This document shows, piece after piece, positions 25,604 to 35,636 of a stretch of 39,939 bases of DNA. The notes under the pieces were generated by a model, which was not told where the DNA came from, did not search any database, and worked only from the letters and a program-made list of their open reading frames with translations. Origin of the DNA: CAZKKF01 sp964553285 (GTDB lineage: Bacteria > Patescibacteriota > Minisyncoccia > Phycocordibacterales > Zambryskibacteraceae); contig CAZKKF010000006.1 of NCBI GenBank assembly GCA_964553285.1, positions 1-39,939 on the forward strand. Direction: 5' to 3'. Positions within the stretch are counted from its first letter, which is position 1, and every line of letters starts with the position of its first letter. The position numbers were made by a program, and so were the translations under genes.

Positions 25604-25675
25604 TGCTCCTGGCAGGAATCGAACCTACATCTACCCCTTAGGACGGGGCTGTTCTATCCATTGAACTACAGGAGC
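25604..25675 (-). tRNA. tRNA-Arg(CCT)
   Basis: Acceptor stem GCTCCTG/CAGGAGC, D-arm, anticodon stem CCCC/GGGG with loop GTCCTAA (anticodon CCT, reads AGG), T-arm with GGTTCGATTCC. CCA is not encoded. Confidence 0.9.
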
Positions 25676-25696
25676 GCAAAAAGCACTATATCACGA

Positions 25697-25750
25697 TAAA
25701 AGCCGCACCGCACACCCAAGATTTTTCAAAGGCTGGCGGTGCGGCTTTTA
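25697..25750 (-). terminator. Terminator after the glutaredoxin-like gene
   Basis: A 15-bp stem (taaaagccgcaccgc and complement) with a loop of about 24 nt, directly downstream of the minus-strand stop. The minus strand ends in cttttat. Confidence 0.75.
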
Positions 25751-25760
25751 TTAAATCTCC

Positions 25761-25997
25761 TCAGGCTAAGCCCAAAGATTTTGAAATGGCACTCTTGTTG
25801 AAGCCCACTATGAGCTCGTCGTCTATCAATATCACGGGCACTCCCATCTGCCCAGATTTCTCCACCATCTCCGCTCTTTTTTGCGGATCAGCGGCCACAT
25901 CTACGTTTTGAAAAGCCACGTTATTGGCCGCAAAAAACTCCTTGGCCATATTGCAATATGTGCAGTTTGGGGTTGAATAAATTACTACGTTTTTCAT
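25761..25997 (-). CDS. Glutaredoxin-like thiol redox protein
   Basis: 78 residues, the size of a small glutaredoxin/NrdH. Redox motif CTYC at residues 12-15 (CPYC or CVQC are usual), the cis-Pro segment GVPVILIDD and the terminal GFN motif. It would reduce disulfides in the cytoplasm, for example of ribonucleotide reductase; electron donor unknown. A TATAAT lies about 35 bp upstream of its ATG. Single gene followed by a terminator. Confidence 0.85.
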   Translation of the reverse strand: MKNVVIYSTPNCTYCNMAKEFFAANNVAFQNVDVAADPQKRAEMVEKSGQMGVPVILIDDELIVGFNKSAISKSLGLA

Positions 25998-26079
25998 GCC
26001 TGTTTTCCGATTATTTATAAGCTATATCCGTATTATATCACAAGGCTTATCCCGTGACAGACCACAGCTTTTGACGTTG

Positions 26080-26152
26080 TGCTGGGAGGCGGGCTCGAAC
26101 CGCCGACCCTTCGCTCTTCAGGCGAATGCTCTACCAACTGAGCTATCCCAGC
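26080..26152 (-). tRNA. tRNA-Phe(GAA)
   Basis: Acceptor GCTGGGA/TCCCAGC with A discriminator, D-arm AGCTCAGTTGGTAGAGC, anticodon stem TTCGC/GCGAA with loop CTGAAGA, T-arm GGCGGTTCGAGCCCGCC. Confidence 0.93.
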
Positions 26153-26164
26153 AATGTCTTATTC

Positions 26165-26413
26165 TCACTGTTTAAAGAAACCACCAACCGTACCCACTCC
26201 GTCCACGAAGTTGCCGTACAGGCTTGTAGCCATTCCCACGTATGGTTGGATGAAATAGTACGCACCCAAAGATGCGCCGACTATGAGCACAAGATAGACC
26301 AGGCTCATTACGCGCCCCATCCACTGGGCACGGCGTATAGACTTGAGAAAACGGTTGTTTTCCTGCGCAAGGGCCAGAATCTTATCCAATTTTGCTTTTT
26401 CTCTTTCTTCCAT
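26165..26413 (-). CDS. Small membrane protein of unknown function
   Basis: 82 residues: a charged helical N-terminus (MEEREKAKLDKILALAQENN) followed by a hydrophobic span around residues 35-58 (VMSLVYLVLIVGASLGAYYF) and a glycine-rich tail. Similar coiled-coil-plus-span proteins are frequent in CPR genomes between tRNA genes. No function can be given. It ends 12 bp from tRNA-Phe, same strand. Confidence 0.7.
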   Translation of the reverse strand: MEEREKAKLDKILALAQENNRFLKSIRRAQWMGRVMSLVYLVLIVGASLGAYYFIQPYVGMATSLYGNFVDGVGTVGGFFKQ

Positions 26414-26469
26414 AGCGGCTGGAGAAGGATTATATCAGATGAATAAACTCTCTGCCATTTGGGGTTTTG

Positions 26470-26540
26470 TGCGAGTACGGGGAATCGAACCCCGGTCTCA
26501 ACCTTGGGAAGGTCGCGTCATACCATTAGACCATACTCGC
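26470..26540 (-). tRNA. tRNA-Gly(CCC)
   Basis: Acceptor GCGAGTA/TACTCGC, short D-arm, anticodon stem CGACC/GGTTG with loop TTCCCAA (anticodon CCC), T-arm CGGGGTTCGATTCCCCG. CCA not encoded. Confidence 0.92.
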
Positions 26541-26571
26541 TTGAAGGTGCGACCGGACTTCCGCCAGGTTT

Positions 26572-27015
26572 CTATCCCTTTACCTTGAGCCGCGCCTGGC
26601 GGGCTTTGTCTATCTTTGGCAGGCGAAGCACAAGCATGCCGTGCTTTTCTGTAGCCTCGGCTTCATCCACTTCTATCTCTTTGGGCAATACGATAGTGCG
26701 CGAGAAGGAGCCCCAATAAAGCTCTCTGTGGAAATAGTCGTCCTCTTCAATAGTGTGATCTTCGCTTCGCGTGCCGCGTATGGTTACCATGTCGCGGGTT
26801 ATGGAGATGTCCAGGTCATCGGGCTTTACTCCGGCCACCATGCTCTTTATGACTATCTCCGTGGGGGTTTCGTATACGTCCACCGTGAGCTCGCCTTCAG
26901 AGGGCTCTTCTTCCGCCCATGGCTTCCTGTCCTCGGCGGTAAAATCCGCCGGCGGGGCATCGTCTATTCTGGTTGCTCCTGTAAGTCTCTCGAAGAAAGA
27001 TCGTTTTTGTGACAT
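26572..27015 (-). CDS. Small heat shock protein, Hsp20/alpha-crystallin family
   Basis: 147 residues. A short N-terminal arm is followed by the alpha-crystallin beta-sandwich from about residue 40 (ELTVDVYETPTEIVIKSMVA, GVKPDDLDISI, VTIRGTR) with the conserved HGMLVLRLPK block and a C-terminal extension. ATP-independent chaperone that holds unfolding proteins in oligomers. It starts 14 bp after prsW and ends a three-gene minus-strand operon valS-prsW-hsp20. Confidence 0.93.
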   Translation of the reverse strand: MSQKRSFFERLTGATRIDDAPPADFTAEDRKPWAEEEPSEGELTVDVYETPTEIVIKSMVAGVKPDDLDISITRDMVTIRGTRSEDHTIEEDDYFHRELYWGSFSRTIVLPKEIEVDEAEATEKHGMLVLRLPKIDKARQARLKVKG

Positions 27016-27029
27016 GTTAAGTTACTTTG

Positions 27030-27713
27030 CTATTCACCTGGGTTAATATTCTTTACCCTTTCAAATACCAGCATCAAAGCTATTACCAAAAACCACACGA
27101 ATCCGAACACTGCAAAGGTAACTGCTTCGGACTCTCTCATTATAAAAATATTAAAGACAGTATGCAATGCTATAGCGCCCGCCAGGCCCAAAAACATTGC
27201 CGCAAAGCGCGTCATGCGCTTTCTGTAGAAGGTGAGGGCGATTGATGCTCCTATGAGGGCCGAGCAAAGGGTATGAAGGAGGCTTGCCCCGACAAAGCGC
27301 AGATTTCCGGTCATTATGGTGGTTATTACATCGCCTTCCATCAGGGGGCGCATGAGGAAAAGGGCATTTTCCGCCGCAGAAAAGCCCAAAGCGGCGGTGA
27401 TAAAGTAGATCAGGGCATCTACCGGCTCGTCCATCTCGCGGCTCTTTACCGCCACAAAGTAGGCGGCGGCAAACTTCAGCGTTTCTTCTATGGCCGACCA
27501 CCAGACAAACATGGATAAGGCGTAGTCCGGCCGGAAGAAAATCTTTTCAAGCGGTATGGCTATGGGCACCGCCACCATGCCCGCTATAAAGGTGAGCAAT
27601 ATGATAGATCGCGGCTCCGGCCTCCTGCGGTCTTCGTGGAGCCAAAACCAAAGCCAAATAAGTGCCGGCATGATGCCGCCTATGAATGTCCAAAATATGA
27701 TTTGAGAGTTCAT
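27030..27713 (-). CDS. PrsW-family intramembrane metalloprotease
   Basis: 227 residues with about seven hydrophobic segments. Key motifs: IEETLKF (EExxK, residues about 76-82), GFSAAENALF and two later His-containing segments SLLHTL and ALHTVFN, which together form the putative zinc site of the CPBP/PrsW clan. PrsW of Bacillus cleaves an anti-sigma factor; no such substrate is visible here. Located between valS (9-bp gap) and hsp20 (14-bp gap). Confidence 0.88.
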   Translation of the reverse strand: MNSQIIFWTFIGGIMPALIWLWFWLHEDRRRPEPRSIILLTFIAGMVAVPIAIPLEKIFFRPDYALSMFVWWSAIEETLKFAAAYFVAVKSREMDEPVDALIYFITAALGFSAAENALFLMRPLMEGDVITTIMTGNLRFVGASLLHTLCSALIGASIALTFYRKRMTRFAAMFLGLAGAIALHTVFNIFIMRESEAVTFAVFGFVWFLVIALMLVFERVKNINPGE

Positions 27714-27722
27714 GCGCTGTCT

Positions 27723-29870
27723 TTATTTTTCCAGGGGCCAGGGCGATATGATGAGAGGCTTTTTCTTGCCGGGAAGCATAGACCATATCTCTTCCGTCAC
27801 AAAAGGGGCAAACGGGTGCAATGCCGCAAGGACATCAGAGAGTATAGCGAGCAAAGTGTATTGGGCAGATAGCTTCTCTTTCTCCTCTCCTTCCTGCAGG
27901 ATTTTCTTTTTTTGCTCCAATACCGTATCTGCTAGGTGGTGCCAGGCATAATGATAGAGCTTCTCTGCCGCAAGGTGCAGGCGATAATTTTCCATGTCTG
28001 AAGTAATGTCTGCCATCACTTCTTTGCATTTGTTTAGCTCGTCTTGGTCTTCTTGTGTAATAAATGTAGGTTTTTGGGCGGCTTCAGGGCTTGTATTTGA
28101 AAGGATAAAGCGAGCTATGTTCCAGAGCTTGTTGCAGAAGTTTTTGTATCCGCGCACCTTCTCCTCTCTTATAGCCATATCGTTTCCGGGCGTGTTGCCT
28201 ATGATGAGGCTTAGGCGCAGGGCATCCGTGCCGTATTTGTCGGCAAGCTCTATGGGGCTTACCACATTACCCTTTGACTTGCTCATCTTATCGCCCTTGG
28301 CGTCATTTACCATGCCATGGAGGTACACATCCTTGAAGGGAGTTTTGCCCGCAAGGTACATGCCAAAGATAACCATCCTCGGTACCCATTTGAAAATAAG
28401 ATCCGCTCCGGTTTCCATAACGTCGGTGGGGTAGAATGTGCGGAAATCACCGGAGTCGGGATAGCCTAAAGTTACCAGTGGCCACTGTCCGGAGGAAAAC
28501 CAGGTGTCAAAAGTATCGCTGTCTTTGCGTATGTCGCCGCCGCATTCGGGGCAGGCTTTTAGAGCGTCATCAAGGTCGGGCGCGGCAAAGGGGCAATTGG
28601 TGCATATTTTGGCAGGTATCGGTATGCCCCAGACTATCTGGCGGGAAATATTCCAGTCCATGGGGTTGTTCATCCAGTGGGAGAATATCTTGCGGTAGTT
28701 GTCGGGATAGAAAGTAAGGTCGCCTTTGTCCAGGGCCTCCAAAGCGAGCTTGGACAAAGGTTCCATTTTTACAAACCACTGATCTCTTATCTGCGGCTCT
28801 ATGGCAGTACTGCATTTGTAGCAGGTCTTCACATTGTGGACGTATTTTTCATCTGTCTTTACCAAAAGGCCAAGGCTGTCTAGCTTTTCTATTATTCTTG
28901 CGCGGGCATCATTTATCTTGAGTCCGGCAAACTCTCCGGCGATCGGCAGAAGCTTGCCGCGCCAGTCTATGACCTGCTCCTTCTCAAGTCCGTGCCTTTC
29001 CGCTATCTCAAAGTCCGTGGCGTCATGCCACGGGGTGATGGTCATAACTCCGGTACCAAAATCCATGTCTATGGCGGAGTCCTTGATGATGGTTGCTTTG
29101 ATAGGGCCGTTTATCCAGTCCACATCAATAGTGTCTCCGTGCCGGTACTCCGCATATCTCTTGTCATCGGGATGCATAACTACATACTTGTCGCCAAACT
29201 TGGTTTCGGGGCGGGAGGTGCCTATGGTGAAAGGGCCGTATTTCAGATAATAGAAAGGTTCTGTTTTTTCTTTGAACTCGGTTTCCACTTCGGAGAGGGA
29301 AGTCTGATGTTTTGGGCACCAGTTTATGATCCTTTCTCCGCGATAAATCAGGCCGTCATCAAACATTTTTTTGAAAGTGCGCTGAGTGGAAGCTATTACA
29401 TCCGGGTCCAAAGTGAACTTGTTTCTTGACCAGTCGCAGGATATGCCGAGGCGCGCCATGTCTTCTTCCGTGAATTTTTTGTTTTCCATGGTGAAGGCAA
29501 GTATCTCCTTGTACAACTCTTCCGGTTCCATGGCGAAACGCGATCGGCCCTCTTTCTCCAGTTTTTTCTCGTATACGATTTGGGTTTCAAAACCGGCATG
29601 ATCGGTCCCCGGCAGGAGGAGCGCTCTGAAGCCGTTCATCCTTTTATACCTGGTGAATATGTCTTCAAGAGTGAGAGCTAGGGCATGTCCTGCGTGAAGC
29701 CTGCCGTTTGCATTGGGCGGCGGTATTATGATGGTAAAAGTTCTGCCGTTTGTACTGGGCAGGTTGTCGGGGTTGAAATATCCGCTCTCAAGCCACCTCT
29801 CATATATGGCTTTTTCCGTGGCGGCGGGGTCGTACGGCTTCAACAGCTTGTCCGGTGGGCTTTGGTTCAT
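27723..29870 (-). CDS. valS: Valyl-tRNA synthetase
   Basis: 715 residues. Class I signatures: PPPNANGRLHAGHAL (HxGH, 59-62) and DKMSKSKG near residue 530. The editing domain (about 170-300) and the NWCPKHQTSLSE segment are typical of ValRS, and a zinc-ribbon-like CTNC...CPEC insert precedes the catalytic half's end. It charges tRNA-Val with valine. It is about 150-200 residues shorter than typical bacterial ValRS because the C-terminal coiled coil that grips the tRNA elbow is missing; short versions are common in reduced genomes. First gene of the valS-prsW-hsp20 operon. Confidence 0.95.
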   Translation of the reverse strand: MNQSPPDKLLKPYDPAATEKAIYERWLESGYFNPDNLPSTNGRTFTIIIPPPNANGRLHAGHALALTLEDIFTRYKRMNGFRALLLPGTDHAGFETQIVYEKKLEKEGRSRFAMEPEELYKEILAFTMENKKFTEEDMARLGISCDWSRNKFTLDPDVIASTQRTFKKMFDDGLIYRGERIINWCPKHQTSLSEVETEFKEKTEPFYYLKYGPFTIGTSRPETKFGDKYVVMHPDDKRYAEYRHGDTIDVDWINGPIKATIIKDSAIDMDFGTGVMTITPWHDATDFEIAERHGLEKEQVIDWRGKLLPIAGEFAGLKINDARARIIEKLDSLGLLVKTDEKYVHNVKTCYKCSTAIEPQIRDQWFVKMEPLSKLALEALDKGDLTFYPDNYRKIFSHWMNNPMDWNISRQIVWGIPIPAKICTNCPFAAPDLDDALKACPECGGDIRKDSDTFDTWFSSGQWPLVTLGYPDSGDFRTFYPTDVMETGADLIFKWVPRMVIFGMYLAGKTPFKDVYLHGMVNDAKGDKMSKSKGNVVSPIELADKYGTDALRLSLIIGNTPGNDMAIREEKVRGYKNFCNKLWNIARFILSNTSPEAAQKPTFITQEDQDELNKCKEVMADITSDMENYRLHLAAEKLYHYAWHHLADTVLEQKKKILQEGEEKEKLSAQYTLLAILSDVLAALHPFAPFVTEEIWSMLPGKKKPLIISPWPLEK

Positions 29871-30179
29871 ATCCTATTCCTATATAATATCATAAGCATT
29901 TAAGCCCGCTTTGTCTTTTTGTTTTGCCGAAGTAAGCCTATAAAGGACATAAAAAAGCGGCAAATTATGTATTTTCTAGCAAAGTTTAATTGTGGCTCGA
30001 CAAAGGCTTGTGGCGTAAGGATTATAAGGGATTTTGATTTCCAAAATTAAAAAGACTTTAAGTATAAAGGACATATTATAAATAATATGGCTAAAAATAT
30101 AGAGATTTGACCTTTCGTGCAGTAGATTGCGAAATGTTGACATTATATCGCTGGCAAGTAGGGTAATCAGGTCAAAAGT
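29871..30179. other. 309-bp intergenic region between divergent valS and the surface-protein gene
   Basis: No gene seen; strongly AT-rich. It holds two identical 13-bp direct repeats, tataaaggacata, at 29939-29951 and 30063-30075. TTGACA at 30137-30142 with ggtaat 19 bp on is a weak promoter candidate for the plus-strand gene. On the minus strand a TATTAT-like box lies about 15 bp before the valS ATG. Confidence 0.5.
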
Positions 30180-33100
30180 ATGAATTTTGCGGGTATACAA
30201 AACAAGGCGTTTTTAGCTCTATTGGCGGGAGTGCTCATATTCGCGCCTATTTTTGCTGTAAATAATGTATACGCAGAGACCGTTGAGGAGCCATCTGCTC
30301 CGGATTTATTTGAAGATTTTGAGGAAGCTGAAATCCCTACATCTCCCCAGTCCCTGTCCGCCCCGTCTCTTTCTTCCTCAACCGGCGCTGAGTGCGGCGG
30401 AGCAATAGACTTGTCCTGGAATGCGATCGATGGCGCCACCTCCTACCAGATAATAAATGAGGCCGGCGTACCGGTAGCGCAAGTTTCTGATTTGTCCTTT
30501 ACGGTCTCCGGTCTTACTCCGGATGAGCCATATATCTACACCGTTGTTGCCAAGAATGGTTCATCCGCTTCAGAGGCTTCTTCGCCTGCCGCCGCTTTTG
30601 CTTCTGCCGCTTGCGGTTCATCGGGCGGTCCGCAAACAGAATTCAATACCCATTCCGCTGATTTTGATACCGTAAGCGTTTCCAACTTTACCCAATATCC
30701 GGGTTCAACCGATCACTGGTTTTCTTCCATTTCTGCCGACCACGGAGATGTGGTTGCAGTGTCAGTTTACTACCACAACTCAGGTCTTGTTGACGCTCTC
30801 AATACCATAATTTCCATGACCGTGCCTTCCGGCGCGCAGTCCTCCTTTACCGTGTCAGGCGGCGTAACCGCAGACAATGCGCAAAGCGCAAATGGCTCTG
30901 CAGTCATAAACATCAATGGCGGCAATGCAATTCTTACCTTCATTCCCGGCTCGGCCAAGTGGTATCCAAACCAGTCCCAAAATCCTGAAGACGGATTGGA
31001 GCTTGCCGGTTTTGCTATCAGCAACATAGGCACTGTCGTTCCCGGATGGGATTCACAGGGGAGCATAGTGGCTCAGTTTACCGTCTCCTTGCCCGGCGAT
31101 GATGACGGAGAAGTGGAAGATGAAGCCTATACGGATATCACAGCCAACGGCTCACAGGGGCCGGTAGTTCTTTTGCCTGGACAGGAATTTGTTCTCGAAT
31201 GGGTATCTGAAGGTGTTGCTTCTTGCACCCTCTCTTCCGCTGACGGCGTTATGTCCGCATCCGGCGTTTTTGAAAACGATGTTACTTCCTCTGTTGGTCC
31301 CGGCCATCCTTACTACCCCTCAGATACCCGCACTTTCGTTATTGAGTGTGAGACTTTGGAAGGGGGAGTGGTGTCGGACAGCGTTACGGTTTCCATCCAT
31401 ACTCCGGGTGAAGGTCTGGCAACACCTGATGTCAACGCTACCACGGGCCCGTCTTGCGGCGGAGTAATAGAGTTATCATGGAACTCCATCCCCGGAGCCA
31501 CCGAATACCAGATATTCAGGAACGGCGAGCAAATAGGCGCCACCCAAGATTTGTCCTTTACGGATACTGGCCTCACACCGAGCGCTTCTTATACTTATGA
31601 AGTGATAGCGGCAAACGATTCGGAAACCTCTCTTCCCGGCACTGCAACTGCTACAGCTTCCGGGTCATGCGGCGGTGGAAGTAACTTCACGCTCTCTGTA
31701 ACATCCCTTTCTTGCGGCAACGAACTGTTCCTATCCTGGACAACCGTGTCAGGCGCCGAGCTTTACAGCATATATCGAGATGGCGTCCTCATAGCAACTA
31801 CACAAAATCTGTCCTTTACGGATGATGGAGGGCTTCTGAATGGCTTTACCTACGAATACTTTATTGTAGCTGAGCTTGCCAATTCTAGCTCCAGCCAATC
31901 CAATTCTGTTTCCATACAAGTGCCTCCTTCCTGCGCCCTTCAGGCTCCGACCATAACCGGAATTAGCGGTCCAACTTGCGGCGGACAGGCAAGCATATTC
32001 TGGAACTCCATCCCCGGAGCCACCGAATACCAGATATTCAGGAACGGTGTATACATCGGTACCACTCAAGATTTGTCCTTTACGGATACCGGCTTGGCTT
32101 ATGATACAGCGTACGAATACTTCGTAAGGTCTTCAAACGGCTCTGAGGTTTCTGTTGATTCCAATGTTTTGACCCTAACTTCAAGCGGATCTTGTGTTGT
32201 AACTCCCGCTCCTACCGTAACCTTGATCGCCGAGCCTTCCACCATCTACCTCGGAGACACTTCTACCCTTTCCTGGACTTCTACAAACGCTAATATCTGC
32301 GCGGCGATTTGGACTGGTTCCAATGCTGTGTCCGGCTCACAAGTTGTGTCTCCGGCGACTACGACCACCTACTCCATCGTCTGTTCCGGTCCCGGTGGCA
32401 TAGCCACAAGCACTGCGACCATAACGGTTGCTGTGCCTCCTCCGCCCGAGCTACCGGAAGCCCCGGTACTCAATGCAGTTGTCGGCCCGACCTGCGGCAG
32501 TATAGTGCTCTCATGGAACGCTGTAGACACCGCGGTTTCATACAAGATATATCGAGAGGGTGTCCAAATTGGGACTACCCAAGATTTGTCCTTTACGGAT
32601 GTGGGGCTTACCGCAGGAATGTCCTATAGCTACACCGTCCGCGCCATAAGCCCCGCAGGAGAGTCCGCAGACTCCAACATTGCTTCAGCTGCTGCCAACT
32701 CCAATTGTGGTGGGGGAACACCTGCACCCACAGTGTCCATTACGGCCAACCCCTCAAGCATCCTGCTTGGAGCAACATCCACTCTTTCCTGGACTTCCAC
32801 CAATGCAACAATCTGCTCCGCAGTATGGACAAGCGCCACCACCACCGCAGGATCCTCCATCGTCTCTCCCGCCACAACCACCACCTACTCCATTGAGTGC
32901 ACAGGCGCCAACGGCACAGCTACAGATACCGTTACCGTCACGGTCGTTCCTCCTTCCTTGCCGGACGCTCCGGTGCTAAGTGCCACCACAGGCCCTTCTT
33001 GCGGCACCATATCCCTTTCCTGGAACGCCGTTGAAGGAGCCACCCAGTACGCCATCTACCGCAACGGTGTGCAGATAGGCACCACCTCCGATCTTTCTTT

Positions 33101-34242
33101 TGCAGACACAGGCCTCACTGCCGGACAGACATACAACTACACCGTCCGCGCCATAAGCCCCGCAGGAGAGTCCGCAGACTCCAACATTGCTNNNNNNNNN
33201 NNNNNNNNNNNNNNNNNNNNNNNNNNNNNNNNNNNNNNNNNNNNNNNNNNNNNNNNNNNNNNNNNNNNNNNNNNNNNNNNNNNNNNNNNNNTCAGCTGCT
33301 GCCAACTCCAATTGTGGTGGGGGAGGCGGCGGCGGAGGCGGCGGAAGCAGCCGATCATCTTCACGCACAGTGCCCTTGGGCGGACAGTGTGAATACCTCA
33401 TTGACTACCTGCGCATAGATTTTGCAAACAATCCCGTGGAAGTCATCAAACTCCAGCTCTTCTTGCAGATGATAGAAGGGGAGAGCGCGCTTGCCGTAAC
33501 CGGTATATTCGACCAGGCCACTCATGACGCTGTCGGCCGCTTCCAGGAAAAATACTTTGGCGATATCCTCGCTCCCTGGGGCCACGATGATAGCACCGGT
33601 TATGTATATATCCTCACCAAGAAAAAAATAAACGAGATAGTCTGCCAGACCCTGTATGCTCTTACTCCCGATCAGGAAGTGGAAATCGCGCAATTCCGTG
33701 CATTCCTCGGCGCCCTCTCCTTCCAGGGCATTGATGCAGGCCTGCCATCCGTGCCTGGCTCTCCGGTTGGCGCTCCTTCAGGATCCGCCACCTCCACCAA
33801 TGAATCAGAAGATCAGGACAGCGAAGGTTTCTTTGGCGGCATCATAAATACCATCAGCGGCAATCCCACTTTGAGAAACGTTGCGGGTGCGGTGTTCTCC
33901 GGCCCGGAAGGCTTTGACGAGACCATGACCGCTATAGGTGTATTCCTTATCGCTCTAGTCGCCTCCGCCATAATCTCCGACTGGACCGTCTACAGGCTAT
34001 ACCGTTCTACCGACAAGCACATTCTGTGGATGCGCATACTGGCAACCGCAATAGTGGTTATCCTTGTTGCCATAGCCATACTCGCGCTCGTCAAATACCT
34101 GGTGATAGTCCTGCCCCTCATCATCACCATACTTGCCATACTGGCAGGCATTGCAGTGCTCGCAGTGCTCCACAAAAGGCACAAGCCGCTTTCCCTGGCA
34201 GGCATGAACGGCCCTATCAACCTTCCTCCTCCGGCCAAATAA
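30180..34242 (+). CDS. Large surface protein: signal peptide, fibronectin-III-like and Ig-like repeats, peptidoglycan-binding domain, C-terminal membrane spans (interrupted by a gap)
   Basis: Signal peptide at residues 1-32 (hydrophobic core, ending NNVYA-ET). At least six fibronectin-III-like repeats follow, each with a Cys-Gly start, LSWN, YxIYR/FRNG, IGTTQDLSFTD and TVRA-like strands; two Ig-like modules (PSxxLGxTSTLSWTSTNA) alternate with the later ones; a separate module (about residues 160-310) resembles adhesin repeats. After a 100-N gap comes a polyglycine/serine linker, a peptidoglycan-binding-type domain (FLQMIEGESALAVTGIFDQA then FQEKYFGDILAPWG) and three or so membrane spans before the stop. 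The two halves are in different frames only because the gap length is arbitrary. Likely an envelope-anchored adhesin. Confidence 0.85.
33192..33291. other. Assembly gap (100 N) inside a tandem repeat
   Basis: The bases left of the gap end at a point of the repeat unit that the bases right of the gap continue exactly, judged from the intact copy at 32674-32710. So the gap hides an unknown whole number of repeats or none. Confidence 0.95.
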
Positions 34243-34250
34243 AAACCAAA

Positions 34251-34280
34251 AAGAAAGCCCGCCAAAAGCGGGTTTTTCTT
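34251..34280. terminator. Bidirectional terminator between the surface-protein gene and tsaD
   Basis: Core stem cccgc/gcggg, extended by A-T pairs from aagaaag against tttttctt, loop caaaa. The plus strand ends in tttttcttt. Confidence 0.8.
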
Positions 34281-35437
34281 TAGCTGCCAAGGCTTAGTCT
34301 GCCGCTCGACCTTAGCTCATCGTCCGCCCCGATGCCCTTGTCTCCGAGCAGTGCCCTCGCTCCAGCCGCAGCTCCTATCATGCTCGCATTGTCTGTATAA
34401 AGTCCCTCAGAGGGGGTAAAAAGGCCGGTGGCGGTTTCTTTCAGGGCTTCTCTAAGTGTAAGTCTAAGGCGGCCATTGGAAGCCACACCTCCGGCAAGTA
34501 TCACCGACTGCACAGGGTTTGATTCCAGCGCTTTCAGGGTTTTTGCAACAAGCACTTCCACAATGGCATCTTCGGCCTCTCTGGCTATTTCCATCTTGTC
34601 TTTGTCAGTTAGCTCTTTACCGCGGGTGGCATAAAGCACCGCAGTCTTCAGTCCCGAAAAAGAAAAATCCAAATTGTCTGAGTGCATCATGGGGCGGGGC
34701 AATTTGCTCCACTTGCCGGAAGAAAGCCCGCGCTCTCGCGCCTCCGCCGCCAGGCGGCTTATTTCCGGGCCTCCGGGATAGGGAAGTCCAAGTATGCGGG
34801 CGATCTTGTCAAAAGCCTCGCCTGCGGCATCATCCCTCGTCTCTCCAAGAAGCTTGTATTCCCCGGGCTTCTCCATCAGCACAAGCTCTGTGTGTCCGCC
34901 GGACACAAGAAGCGCAATGCTTGGAAGTTCCGGATTGTTGCCAAAAAAAGCCGAGTAAATGTGTCCCTCCATGTGGTTGACGGGCATGATAGGAAGATTC
35001 CATGCCAGAGCGAGCGCCCTGGCAAAACCGATTCCCACCCACAAAGCCGGCTCAAGACCGGGGCCGTAAGTTACGGCAATGACATCCACCTCCGGCCGGC
35101 TGTATTGGGAAATAAACCTGAGCACGCCATCCGCAAGCTCCTCTTCTCTTTCAAGTATCTTTTCTATTTTGGATTTTGTTTCTTTTGAGATTTTTTGCTC
35201 TTCCGGCAGAAGTAATCCTGATTTTTCCAAAGCCTCGCAAAGTACGGGCACCAGGTTTTTGGCGTGCGCCCTTTTGGCAAGCATCGGGTATACGCCGCCA
35301 TATTCTTTGTGTATTTCTATCTGGGAAAACAGGGCATCTCCGAGTATGTCAAAAGCAAAGCCGTCTGCATTAAGCCTCGCGTCAATCAGGGCTACCGCCG
35401 TCTCATCACAGCTTGTTTCTATGCTTAGTATTTTCAT
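34280..35437 (-). CDS. tsaD: tRNA N6-adenosine threonylcarbamoyltransferase (Kae1/Gcp family)
   Basis: 385 residues. Family signatures: SIETSCDETAVAL at the start, GGVYPMLAKRAHAKNL, YGPGLEPALWVG, the metal-binding HMEGH (155-159), and VSGGHTEL. It transfers threonylcarbamoyl to A37 of ANN-reading tRNAs, with TsaB and TsaE, which are not in this window. About 40 residues longer than most: a charged insert (about 73-105, EEQKISKETKSKIEKILERE) precedes the VDVIAVTYGPG strand. Single gene, convergent with the surface-protein gene. Confidence 0.95.
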   Translation of the reverse strand: MKILSIETSCDETAVALIDARLNADGFAFDILGDALFSQIEIHKEYGGVYPMLAKRAHAKNLVPVLCEALEKSGLLLPEEQKISKETKSKIEKILEREEELADGVLRFISQYSRPEVDVIAVTYGPGLEPALWVGIGFARALALAWNLPIMPVNHMEGHIYSAFFGNNPELPSIALLVSGGHTELVLMEKPGEYKLLGETRDDAAGEAFDKIARILGLPYPGGPEISRLAAEARERGLSSGKWSKLPRPMMHSDNLDFSFSGLKTAVLYATRGKELTDKDKMEIAREAEDAIVEVLVAKTLKALESNPVQSVILAGGVASNGRLRLTLREALKETATGLFTPSEGLYTDNASMIGAAAGARALLGDKGIGADDELRSSGRLSLGS

Positions 35438-35528
35438 GGCTATTTGATTCGGTCACAATACCACAAAAAGGCTCCATTAAGACAAGGTTCAAACGGCGCG
35501 TGCAGCGGGGGATTTCACCAGATTAAGC

Positions 35529-35558
35529 TTGACTTCTAAAGTCGGGATGGTTTATACT
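35529..35558 (+). promoter_or_regulatory. Promoter-like element facing a terminator
   Basis: TTGACT (35529-35534), 18 bp, TATACT (35553-35558). Only about 20 bp separate the predicted start from the hairpin at 35581, and no gene lies between, so the product would be a tiny RNA of about 55 nt. Confidence 0.5.
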
Positions 35559-35580
35559 CTAGAGGTAAACAAGAGAAAGA

Positions 35581-35615
35581 CCCCTGATATGTCTCGGCAT
35601 ATCTGGGGGCTTTTT
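35581..35615. terminator. Terminator hairpin near the truncated NYN gene
   Basis: Stem cccctgatatg/catatctgggg with one mismatch, loop tctcgg, then ctttttcatttttt on the plus strand. It also lies 22 bp after the stop of the minus-strand gene. Confidence 0.75.
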
Positions 35616-35636
35616 CATTTTTTGTTCAACTTGTGC

